A DNA stretch of 9,863 nt from Clostridia bacterium (GTDB taxonomy: Bacteria; Bacillota; Clostridia; Oscillospirales; CAG-382). The stretch lies in assembly GCA_017397605.1 (NCBI GenBank), contig JAFQII010000240.1, forward strand, positions 1 to 9,863, read 5' to 3'. The position numbers and the translations under genes are program-made. Under the pieces are notes generated by a model. It ran no database searches. It had not been told where the DNA came from and saw nothing but the letters and a program-made list of their open reading frames with translations. Positions 1 to 8,378 of this stretch are shown here, one piece after another. Each line of letters begins with the position of its first letter. The stretch's first letter is position 1.

Positions 1-1060
1 CATGGTTTGGTGAGATTGCTAACGTGCATCAAATCGACTGTATGGCAACAGCGCATCACCAAAACGATCAAGCGGAAACGGTTTTGTTTCGTATGATTCG
101 CGGTACGACTGTGTCCGGACTTGCAGGGATTCCTTCGGCGAGAGATATTTTTATCAGACCTCTGCTTTGCTTGTCAAAAGAAGAGATCCTTTTTTATGCA
201 AATGCGTTTTCGTTGGAATATCAAACCGATGTTACGAATGATTCGGATCAATACACCCGAAACTATATCAGGCAGACGGTTTTGCCGATGCTTGCGAAAA
301 TCAATCCTTCTGTTTCCGACGCGATTGTTCGATTGTCGGAATATGCAGCCGAGGATGATGCTTTGATCGCTTCATTGCTTCCGGCGTATGACGAAGTTCA
401 GTATATTTATGGGCTTGCGCCATCTGTGGTCCGCAGGGTTGTGACGCGTAATTTTGGGGTGTATGCCGGCAAAACACTTTGCTATCGGCATGTGGATGAA
501 ATCTGCAATGCGGCAAAGAGTCTCTGCCGCAAGCGCATCGGTCTTCCCGGTGGTTACGATGCGATTCTATCCAACGGTTATTTATCGTTTGAACGTGAAA
601 AACTCTCTCTCTATGTCAAAACCGAAGACGGCTTATTGAAAGAGGGAATCAATTATTGCTGCAAAGGTCTGGTTCGCATGATCGTGTGCAAAAACATACC
701 AAGCGAGATTTCGTATTATTTATCGCTTTGCGATAGTAAAAATCAAATTGTTTACAATTTGTCAACAGAGATTCTATTGTCTTTTGAGAAGATTTGTGGC
801 ATGATTCGGTATAGGTCTCGGTATGAGGGTGACCGTTTGCTTTTGCATGGTGTCAATCGCAGTGTCAAAAAGCTTTTTTCCGAAAAGAAGATTGCGATTC
901 CGTTGCGGCAAATGATACCGGTCATTTTTGATGACAGAGAGATTCTCTGCATACCGCATGTTGCGGTTTCGGATCGTGTATATGCCGATGCCCAACATGC
1001 AACACATTATTTGCGAGTCGATATATTTGACGAACATAACCGAAAGGTGGTTGAAGAATT

Positions 1061-1064
<4 letters not shown>
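1..1064 (+). CDS. tilS: tRNA(Ile)-lysidine synthase TilS, 5'-truncated by the window edge
   Basis: TilS uses ATP and lysine to convert C34 of the CAU-anticodon tRNA(Ile) to lysidine, so that it reads AUA; it acts in the cytoplasm. The frame is open from base 3 with no stop, so the true start and the N-terminal SGGxDS ATP-pyrophosphatase loop lie upstream; the GTG at 24 is internal. Visible family motifs are HHxxDQAET (bases 54-80), the following RMIRGT and GLAGI, then [16 protein letters not shown] and the IR...VLPML stretch. The C-terminal third (about bases 790-1000) has the [16 protein letters not shown] and PHVAVSDRV pattern of the TilS C-terminal domain. About 354 codons are present of a family length near 430-470. 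The stop TGA overlaps the ATG of ftsH (ATGA), indicating translational coupling. In many Firmicutes hpt lies between tilS and ftsH; here it does not. Confidence 0.93.
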
Positions 1065-3028
<1,964 letters not shown>

Positions 3029-3036
3029 AAACACGC

Positions 3037-3068
3037 ACGGAGGCAATTTTGATATTGCCTCCGTCTTT
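3037..3068 (+). terminator. probable transcription terminator after ftsH
   Basis: A perfect 11-bp inverted repeat, ACGGAGGCAAT (3037-3047) and ATTGCCTCCGT (3054-3064), closes a 6-nt loop 8 bases after the ftsH stop. The trailing sequence is CTTTG rather than a long T-run; a run of six T occurs only at 3080-3085. The stem is strong enough for termination or for protecting the tilS-ftsH mRNA 3' end, but the short U-tract makes efficient termination less certain. It contains GGAGG, but that copy is sequestered in the stem and is not next to a start codon. Confidence 0.65.
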
Positions 3069-3132
3069 GTGAATATTGGTTTTTTGATCGGCAATACTCA
3101 AGGTGTTGAAACGATCGAAAAGGAGTTTGACC

Positions 3133-4461
3133 ATGGAAGAAAAGAACAACAACCAAAGCTTGTTTTCGGCAAAGCACGATGAGTTTGTTTCGCTTGATGA
3201 CGAAGAGATTGTTTTGGATGACGACTACGGATACGAACACCCTCGTGAGCCGAGATTTGGCGGAAAAAACATTGCGTTTTTTGTATTGATTCTGCTTTTG
3301 GCATGTGCGACAGTTTTCTTTTTGAACTTTGACCGGCAGGGCATTACGTTTGACGACGTTTCCTCTGTCGGGTCGCTTGACGCGTCGCAAACCTTTTTAG
3401 AAAATGAATCGAGTGCAGATGCCTCCTCGGAGGAATCCGCAGATGAGAGCGTTACGATATCTTTGGATGTTTCCGAAGAGTCGTCTTCGGCAGAAGAGTC
3501 GACAGTACCCGAGGAGCCTTTTCACGGCTGGGTCATCAACGATATGGGATACACCTACTTGTATTACGGCGTCGGTGTCGAGCAGTTCAATTACAGTGAT
3601 GCGACATTGGGAAAGTATACCAATTCGATTGATGCGTTACGCAAAAAGATTCCGGATGGCATCAATGTCTATTGCATGCCGATCCCAACGCGTGTCGGTT
3701 TTTTGTACAACGAGATCAGCAACGAAATCAAACGCGAGGATAACTTCTATAACTCACTCCAAGAGACGTTTTTGGATACGCTGGAAGAGTCTCTGGGGAC
3801 AGAATTGACCTTTGTCAATCTTTATGACGCTATGGAGGCGGAATACCAAAACGGTGCTGAGCTGTATTTTAAAACCGATCTCAACTGGACATCAGATGCC
3901 GCTTATCTTGCCTATAGAAGCTTTTGCGCCGCTGCGAATCAATCTGCGTCCGCAAAAGAAGCGTATGAAAAGCATGCGATTGAAGGATTTTTAGGCACTT
4001 TTTATACAGCGACACAATCTGATGCTCTGAAAGAAAATGCCGATACGTTTTATTACTACAAGAATTCGTTGACCGATGCGTGTAAGGTTACCCTGTATAG
4101 CGGAAAGTCGGTGTACAAGGATTATTCGCTGATGAATAATTCCGTGTACGGCAATGCGTCAGCATACAACATTTATCTCGGTACAGCGGGGCAGCATTTT
4201 AAAATTGAGACAACTTACACGGCGGGCAAAAAGCTGCTTGTAATCGGCGACGGAAGTGCCGCGGCGATGATGCCGTTTTTGATCACAAACTATTCGGAGA
4301 TTCACTATATTGATGCAGCGCTGTATCGTGGTGATCTGACGGAATTGTTTGACGCAACAGAGTTTGACGATGTATTGGTTGCGACCTATGCGACCAATGC
4401 TGTCAAAGGAAACTATCCAAATCATTTGGCTGCGATGGCAGGAGTCACACAGGATGAATAA
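3133..4461 (+). CDS. membrane-anchored DHHW/SGNH-like extracellular protein with altered signature residues
   Basis: This 442-aa protein starts at ATG 3133, where AGGAG (3121-3125) sits 7 nt upstream; a GTG at 3103 is in frame but has no such site. It has an acidic cytoplasmic N-tail (about 1-45), one membrane helix (about 46-66), a Ser/Glu/Asp-rich linker (about 70-130) and a globular extracellular domain. The domain resembles the Firmicutes DHHW family, related to AlgX/AlgJ-type SGNH acyltransferases. Visible likenesses are INVYCMPIPTRVGFLY, a YFKTDxxWTSDAAYLAY segment and a C-terminal LLVIGDGS...MPFLITNYSEIHYID segment. The name-giving DHHW is here DLNW (249-252), and the usual KDS near the C-terminus is GDGS (372-375). 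It may therefore be a pseudoenzyme or use shifted residues. No MBOAT acyltransferase, a frequent partner of this fold, is nearby. It overlaps the methyltransferase gene by 8 bp. Family assignment is by eye and moderate in certainty; the substrate is unknown. Confidence 0.6.
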   Translation: MEEKNNNQSLFSAKHDEFVSLDDEEIVLDDDYGYEHPREPRFGGKNIAFFVLILLLACATVFFLNFDRQGITFDDVSSVGSLDASQTFLENESSADASSEESADESVTISLDVSEESSSAEESTVPEEPFHGWVINDMGYTYLYYGVGVEQFNYSDATLGKYTNSIDALRKKIPDGINVYCMPIPTRVGFLYNEISNEIKREDNFYNSLQETFLDTLEESLGTELTFVNLYDAMEAEYQNGAELYFKTDLNWTSDAAYLAYRSFCAAANQSASAKEAYEKHAIEGFLGTFYTATQSDALKENADTFYYYKNSLTDACKVTLYSGKSVYKDYSLMNNSVYGNASAYNIYLGTAGQHFKIETTYTAGKKLLVIGDGSAAAMMPFLITNYSEIHYIDAALYRGDLTELFDATEFDDVLVATYATNAVKGNYPNHLAAMAGVTQDE

Positions 4462-5221
4462 ACAATATGTCGGCGGGTTTGTATCCGTCAAAAGTATTCT
4501 GGAATCAAAAAGCAGGGAAGTGTTCCGCATCCTTTTGGACCGCGAGCGTTATGACAGCGTCATGCGCTCCGGCTTTCATGCTGCAGAAAAAAGACAGTAC
4601 GAGATTTTGCATGCGTCGGGCGTTCCGCTGGAATTTGTAGACAAACATGAGATTTCCTCTTTGATCGAGGGCTCTACCTCGGGAGGAATTGTTGCGGAGG
4701 TCGGCGAGAGACAGTTTTGCTCTTTGGATACACTGCTGGAAAAGAAGAATGGCTATTTTTCGATACTTGACGGTATCGAGGATCCGTTTAATTTTGGATA
4801 TGCAATGCGTTCCTTGTATGCGGCAGGTGTCGACGGCGTTATCCTCCCTGAGAGAAATTTCTTTTCTGCCACGGAGGTGGTGGTACGTTCCTCTGCAGGA
4901 GCGTCGGAGCTATTGAAATGCTGTGTGGTCAGCGATCTTTCGGATACTTGTGCCAAAATGAAAGAGCAGGGGATTTTGTTGGTCTCGACCGCAAAGACAG
5001 ACCGTGCAAAGGACGTGTTCCGTACGTCTTTCAAAAAACCTTTATGTGTGATATACGGCGGTGAGCGCCGCGGAATCTCCGCGGGTGTAATGGAGCAGTG
5101 TGATTCGGTTGTCAAAATCCGTTATCCCAGAAACTGTCATTATTCCTTGCCCGCATGCAGTGCAATCTCGATCATTTCGTTTGAGATTGGCAGAAAACTG
5201 AACGGCCCCAAGCATACATAG
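4454..5221 (+). CDS. TrmH/SpoU-family (SPOUT) RNA 2'-O-methyltransferase
   Basis: This 255-aa protein probably transfers a methyl group from S-adenosylmethionine to a ribose of rRNA or tRNA; the exact target cannot be read. The N-terminal ~95 residues look like the TrmH substrate-binding domain (YVGGFVSVKSIL at the start). The SPOUT domain follows. Motif 1 is DGIEDPFNFGYAMRSLYAAG (106-125) with N113 and R119; motif 2 is VIYGGERRGIS (199-209) with E204; motif 3 is IRYPRNCHYSLPACSA (about 223-238). In motif 3 the usual SLN is SLP (231-233), so the Asn is replaced by Pro233. I recall clostridial members with other residues here, so this may be a subgroup trait. The start is ATG 4454, with GGAG (4441-4444) 9 nt upstream, inside the end of the preceding gene (8-bp overlap), which indicates co-transcription. 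The gene ends 1 bp from the stop of convergent yunB, and no terminator is visible between them. Confidence 0.88.
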   Translation: MNKQYVGGFVSVKSILESKSREVFRILLDRERYDSVMRSGFHAAEKRQYEILHASGVPLEFVDKHEISSLIEGSTSGGIVAEVGERQFCSLDTLLEKKNGYFSILDGIEDPFNFGYAMRSLYAAGVDGVILPERNFFSATEVVVRSSAGASELLKCCVVSDLSDTCAKMKEQGILLVSTAKTDRAKDVFRTSFKKPLCVIYGGERRGISAGVMEQCDSVVKIRYPRNCHYSLPACSAISIISFEIGRKLNGPKHT

Positions 5222-5222
5222 T

Positions 5223-5819
5223 TTAATCGCGGTAGATCGGGACATCGCCGACGACCAACGTTTCGGCAACCACAAGGTCAATCGTGATGGTGTCGGCAAC
5301 CTGTTCGATCGGAGCGAGATAGCGGATCGCCACTGTAAAACGAATCAGAATACGGTGCAGCGTCTGGTTGATGCCTGCGCTTTCCAGTTGACTTTGTATT
5401 TCGTTTGCGATATGCCCGAGCGCGATCGGCCGCAGAGGGATCAACGGTCCTTTGCCGGACAATAAAACAGAGTCCGTCAAATTTCCGATTGGAATTCCAA
5501 AGGCGGGATCGTCAAAGTTTTCCAATGCGTCCAACAGCGTCATGGTCATCTCCGATGCCAGGACAGAGATCGCTTCGGAATGTACTGAGATAGCTGAAAT
5601 GCGCTCGGTTGCATCGTAGTGTATTGTAAGATATTCGCCATTGCGGTCGTGCATTTGCCGATACATCGCATTCTGGAGCGTCTGCGTCAGCTTTGTGTTG
5701 CCGCTGGTTTCCGCAAACAACTGCAACGCGGATTTCAAACGGGTTCGAGCGGTTAAAAGAAGCATTGCAATCAGACAAAGCATCAGGCAGAGAGCGAGAA
5801 TTTTTTTGAGCTTTTTCAT
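5223..5819 (-). CDS. yunB: sporulation protein YunB
   Basis: YunB is a sporulation protein of endospore formers; in Bacillus subtilis it belongs to the mother-cell sigma-E programme and its biochemical role is unclear. From the ATG at 5819 the product has 198 residues. It has an N-terminal membrane helix (about 5-24, LKKILALCLMLCLIAM), then a domain with family-typical blocks: FGIPIGNLT (107-115), LLSGKGP (119-125), ESAGINQTLHRI (146-157) and VAETLVVGDVP (184-194). These blocks make the assignment firm. A GTG at 5831 would add four residues; neither start has a good Shine-Dalgarno, and ATG was chosen because the helix then begins in the usual position after MKK. The gene is divergent from the lipoprotein gene (67-bp gap, 5820-5886) and convergent with the methyltransferase gene. 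I could not find a convincing sigma-E promoter in the short upstream gap. Confidence 0.88.
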   Translation of the reverse strand: MKKLKKILALCLMLCLIAMLLLTARTRLKSALQLFAETSGNTKLTQTLQNAMYRQMHDRNGEYLTIHYDATERISAISVHSEAISVLASEMTMTLLDALENFDDPAFGIPIGNLTDSVLLSGKGPLIPLRPIALGHIANEIQSQLESAGINQTLHRILIRFTVAIRYLAPIEQVADTITIDLVVAETLVVGDVPIYRD

Positions 5820-5886
5820 GGCGGAACACACTGATTTCTATCGGAATAATATATGTTTATGATCCTATATCGGAGGTCATGCATTG

Positions 5887-7005
5887 ATGAAAAAACACTT
5901 GTTGATGATATTTGCGCTATGCGTTCTGTTGGTCTTGAACTCATGCGCCGAGGTTTCGGATGCTTCGGATCCGGAAAGCAGTGCGACGGATACCAATGAA
6001 CATATCTCGGATGCGGATTCGTTATCGGAAAACGTTTCCGAGGAAAGCATGTCGGATGAAGAACAACTGATTGTACATTATTTTGACGTGGGGCAAGGAG
6101 ACTCCGTTTTTATTGAATTGCCCGACGACAGATGTATGTTGGTCGATGCTTCTATATCCCAATTTGAGCAGGTGATTGAGCAAAATATCCGAGATCTCGG
6201 CTATGATCAAATTGATTATGTGGTTGCGACGCATCCTCACGCCGATCATATCGGAGGGATGGCACATATACTCAATTCTTTTGATATCGGGTGCATCTAT
6301 TTACCCGACGTCAGTGCCGGAACACAAACCTATATCAATATGGCTGAAACGATTTTGGAAAAAGAAATCGAGGCAAACATTGCAGAAGCCGGTGTAACCG
6401 TAATCTCCGAGAGCAATTTGAAAGCGGTTTTTCTTGCGCCGTTTGAGATTGACAAGGAGGACCAGAATAAAAATTCTGCTGTCTTGTATCTTTCGTACGG
6501 CGAAAGCAAGTTTTTGTTTATGGGCGACGCAGATGTCGATATCGAAAAACAAATCGGAAAAGTCGATTGCGACGTACTCAAGGTTGGACATCATGGAAGC
6601 AGAACGGCATCCGACGAGACGTTTTTGCGCTATGCGAGTCCAAGGTACGCGGTCATATCCTGCGGCAAAGACAATAGCTATGGGCATCCGCATCAAGAGG
6701 CGACAGACCGTTTGTCCGCTTGCGGTGCAGAAATTCTGAGGACTGATTTGCTTGGCGATATCATAATTGTTTCGGATGGAAAAGACATCACGATTGGTTC
6801 GAAAACAAATGCGCCGGACGAGTCGTCGGCGGAGAACGGGACAATGCGCTGGATTCTGAATACCAATTCCAAAAAGATACATGCACCTACGTGCAAATAT
6901 GTCAACGATATCGCGGATAAGAACAAAGCCGAGAGTGAAAAAACGATCCGAGAGCTTTTGGAAGAAGGATATACTGCTTGCGGATCCTGCAAGCCGCACG
7001 ATTGA
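5887..7005 (+). CDS. lipoprotein with ComEC-like metallo-beta-lactamase domain and C-terminal Cys/His domain
   Basis: This 372-aa protein is probably anchored outside the cell membrane: the signal peptide ends in lipobox LNSC (C20), followed by an acidic Ser/Asp/Glu-rich linker (about 22-60). Next is a metallo-beta-lactamase domain of the ComEC/Rec2 type: HYFDVGQGDSVFIELP near its start, the metal motif HPHADH (116-121), GDAD (213-216) and VGHHGSRTA (from 233), and YGHPH near its end. The last ~55 residues form a separate small domain with H332, C336, C365 and C368 spaced like an Ada-type zinc site. By family analogy it is a metal-dependent hydrolase acting on phosphodiesters, possibly DNA; it is not ComEC itself, since it has no multi-helix channel part. 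GGAGG (5872-5876) precedes ATG 5887 by 10 nt; a TTG at 5884 is an alternative start. A DUF3006 gene follows after 21 nt, a common pairing. Confidence 0.88.
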   Translation: MKKHLLMIFALCVLLVLNSCAEVSDASDPESSATDTNEHISDADSLSENVSEESMSDEEQLIVHYFDVGQGDSVFIELPDDRCMLVDASISQFEQVIEQNIRDLGYDQIDYVVATHPHADHIGGMAHILNSFDIGCIYLPDVSAGTQTYINMAETILEKEIEANIAEAGVTVISESNLKAVFLAPFEIDKEDQNKNSAVLYLSYGESKFLFMGDADVDIEKQIGKVDCDVLKVGHHGSRTASDETFLRYASPRYAVISCGKDNSYGHPHQEATDRLSACGAEILRTDLLGDIIIVSDGKDITIGSKTNAPDESSAENGTMRWILNTNSKKIHAPTCKYVNDIADKNKAESEKTIRELLEEGYTACGSCKPHD

Positions 7006-7026
7006 TGTAATGGAGGAAGTGTCAAA

Positions 7027-7227
7027 ATGAAACTGATCATAGACCGATTTGAAAACGAATGGTGCGTTTGCGAATATGAAGCAGGGAAGACGCTGAATCT
7101 TCCGCGTGGGCTTTTGCCTGCGGACGCAAAAGAGGGAGACGCACTTTGCATCGAAATCGACCGAAGTGAAACCAAAAACCAAAAAGAGTATGCGGAGCAG
7201 CTGAGGAAAAAACTGTTTGGCAGATAA
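7027..7227 (+). CDS. DUF3006 family protein
   Basis: This is a 66-aa protein without signal peptide or membrane helix. The opening IIDRFE, the central LPRGLLPADAKEGDAL and the C-terminal charged helix ending in KKLFGR match the DUF3006 pattern as I know it. The function is unknown. Members are small, probably beta-rich proteins frequently encoded next to ComEC-like metallo-beta-lactamase proteins, as here, which suggests an accessory role, although the lipoprotein is extracellular and this protein appears cytoplasmic. GGAGG (7012-7016) is 10 nt before the ATG. It ends the two-gene unit, 16 bp before an intrinsic terminator. Confidence 0.85.
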   Translation: MKLIIDRFENEWCVCEYEAGKTLNLPRGLLPADAKEGDALCIEIDRSETKNQKEYAEQLRKKLFGR

Positions 7228-7243
7228 AACGAAGTTTATTTTG

Positions 7244-7275
7244 CAGACCGAACGTCAAGTTCGGTCTGTTTTTTT
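7244..7275 (+). terminator. rho-independent terminator after the MBL-DUF3006 unit
   Basis: A perfect 10-bp stem, CAGACCGAAC (7244-7253) and GTTCGGTCTG (7259-7268), encloses a 5-nt loop and is followed directly by seven T (7269-7275). This is a textbook intrinsic terminator and separates the lipoprotein-DUF3006 unit from proC. Confidence 0.94.
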
Positions 7276-7356
7276 GTTGACGTTTTGCACAAACAATATC
7301 TTGATGTTTTTTGAAACGCGGTCACTATATCATGTCCTTTTTGCGCTCGGTTGCAT

Positions 7357-7384
7357 CGGTATACATAATTCGGTTTACATAATT
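7357..7384 (+). repeat. 14-bp tandem direct repeat upstream of proC
   Basis: Two adjacent 14-bp units, CGGTATACATAATT (7357-7370) and CGGTTTACATAATT (7371-7384), differ only at the fifth base. A partial third match, CGGTTGCAT, lies just upstream at 7348-7356. The repeat is in the non-coding stretch between the terminator at 7275 and the proC promoter, about 55-80 bp upstream of the proposed -35. It could be a binding site for a regulator or a chance duplication in AT-rich DNA. Confidence 0.6.
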
Positions 7385-7426
7385 ACGCGAAATAATTTTG
7401 CATTTTTGACGAAAATCAGATTTTTG

Positions 7427-7443
7427 AAGCAATGCTATTGCTT
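7427..7443 (+). other. short inverted repeat overlapping the proposed proC -35
   Basis: AAGCAAT (7427-7433) and ATTGCTT (7437-7443) form a 7-bp perfect stem with a 3-nt loop, followed by TTTG. As RNA it would be a weak terminator-like hairpin; as DNA it is an operator-like dyad covering the TTGCTT hexamer at 7438-7443. The sequence alone does not decide between these. Confidence 0.4.
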
Positions 7444-7466
7444 TTTGTTTGAAAAAGTTGTATGAT
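7438..7466 (+). promoter_or_regulatory. likely sigma-A promoter of proC
   Basis: TTGCTT (7438-7443) and TATGAT (7461-7466) are separated by 17 bp. The -10 matches TATAAT at five of six positions and the -35 matches TTGACA at three of six. Transcription would begin near 7473 and give a leader of about 20-30 nt before proC, too short for a T-box or riboswitch. The downstream gene has no other convincing promoter between here and the terminator at 7275. This placement also argues against using the in-frame TTG at 7449 as the proC start. Confidence 0.5.
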
Positions 7467-7493
7467 AATAGCAGTTTCGAACAAAGGAATCTG

Positions 7494-8336
7494 GTGTCAG
7501 TTTTCATGGCAAAATTTAACAGTAAGCTTGCTTTTATCGGCAGCGGAAATATGGGCAGTGCGATCATCAGAGGTTTTATCTCTTACGGCGGTGTTTCTGC
7601 TTCGAGTATTTATGTTTTTGATAAAGAAAAAACGAATTACGATTCGCTTCAAAAACTCGGCGTTATTGCGGTTGATACGGTCGAAGCAGCGATTTTAGAC
7701 GCTGACTTTATTTTTTTGTGTGTAAAACCGCAGATTGTATCTTCCGTCGTCAAGGATTGCTGTGCGGCGGATTCGTATCAACGTTCTTCGGTTTTTGTTT
7801 CGATTGCTGCTTCCGTTCCGATCTCTTTGATATGCAAATGCGCGGGTGGGGACGTTCCGGTGATTCGTACGATGCCCAATACACCTATGCTGATCGGCGA
7901 GGGCGCTATTGCGATATGCAAAAATGATTTGGTTGACAATAAACGATTTGCAAATGTATGCCGTTTGTTTTCCTCCATTGCTGTTGTGTCTGTCATGGAA
8001 GAATCCATGATGAATCCCGTGATTTCTGTCAGCGGTTCCTCTCCTGCGTATGTGTATTATTTTATCAAGTCGATTCTGGATGAGGCTTTGGATCAAGGCT
8101 TTACACAAGAGCAGGCCTTGCCCTTGATTGTCGGTACTGTGATCGGTGCTGCCAGGATGGTAGAGAATGCGGACTGCTCCATTGACGAGTTGATTCGCCG
8201 CGTCTGCTCTCCCAAGGGAACCACTCTTGAGGCAATGAACGTATTGCAGGAAGAGCATTTTGCTGATATTATAGGTCATGCGATGCGTGCTTGCAACAAA
8301 CGCGCTGAGGAGATTTCTACCGAATTGCAGTCATAG
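7494..8336 (+). CDS. proC: pyrroline-5-carboxylate reductase
   Basis: ProC catalyses the last step of proline synthesis, reducing 1-pyrroline-5-carboxylate with NAD(P)H in the cytoplasm. The product is 280 aa from GTG 7494, or 276 aa from ATG 7506. The N-terminal Rossmann fold shows FIGSGNMGSAI (from residue 14), then FLCVKPQ and TMPNTPMLIGEG. The C-terminal dimerisation and active-site half has VSGSSPAYVYYFI and the signature region SPKGTTLEAM, where many homologues have SPGGTT. Start choice is uncertain: AAAGGA (7483-7488) is 5 nt from GTG 7494 but 17 nt from ATG 7506, which favours GTG, although the ATG gives the more typical N-terminus. A sigma-A-like promoter lies just upstream. The spoIIM-like gene begins 42 bp downstream on the same strand with no terminator between, so proC probably heads an operon. 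Confidence 0.95.
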   Translation: MSVFMAKFNSKLAFIGSGNMGSAIIRGFISYGGVSASSIYVFDKEKTNYDSLQKLGVIAVDTVEAAILDADFIFLCVKPQIVSSVVKDCCAADSYQRSSVFVSIAASVPISLICKCAGGDVPVIRTMPNTPMLIGEGAIAICKNDLVDNKRFANVCRLFSSIAVVSVMEESMMNPVISVSGSSPAYVYYFIKSILDEALDQGFTQEQALPLIVGTVIGAARMVENADCSIDELIRRVCSPKGTTLEAMNVLQEEHFADIIGHAMRACNKRAEEISTELQS

Positions 8337-8365
8337 TACGGGTGCTTGTCCGCATATGGTGTATC

Positions 8366-8374
8366 GAGGTGATC
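8366..8374 (+). promoter_or_regulatory. very strong Shine-Dalgarno before a TTG start
   Basis: GAGGTGATC is a 9-base uninterrupted complement of the 3' end of bacterial 16S rRNA. Its GAGG ends 9 nt before TTG 8379 and it fixes that rare codon as the start of the membrane protein gene; there is no ATG or GTG in frame nearby. Confidence 0.8.
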
Positions 8375-8378
8375 GTAT

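Noticed and set aside
3103..3132. GTG at 3103 as the start of the DHHW-like gene
   Set aside because: The ATG at 3133 has AGGAG at ideal spacing, while the GTG has no ribosome binding site and its extension would include that site as coding sequence.
5820..5886. Sigma-E or sigma-G promoter between yunB and the lipoprotein gene
   Set aside because: CATATATT on the minus strand resembles a sigma-E -10, but no -35 of the right kind lies 13-15 bp upstream. TATGAT at 5858-5863 on the plus strand has only a poor -35.
7276..7440. T-box or other riboswitch before proC
   Set aside because: No T-box sequence or conserved aptamer core is visible, and the likely transcription start leaves only a 20-30 nt leader.
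7449..7493. TTG at 7449 as the proC start
   Set aside because: The proposed -10 at 7461-7466 lies inside it, the added residues have no family likeness, and better starts with a Shine-Dalgarno follow.
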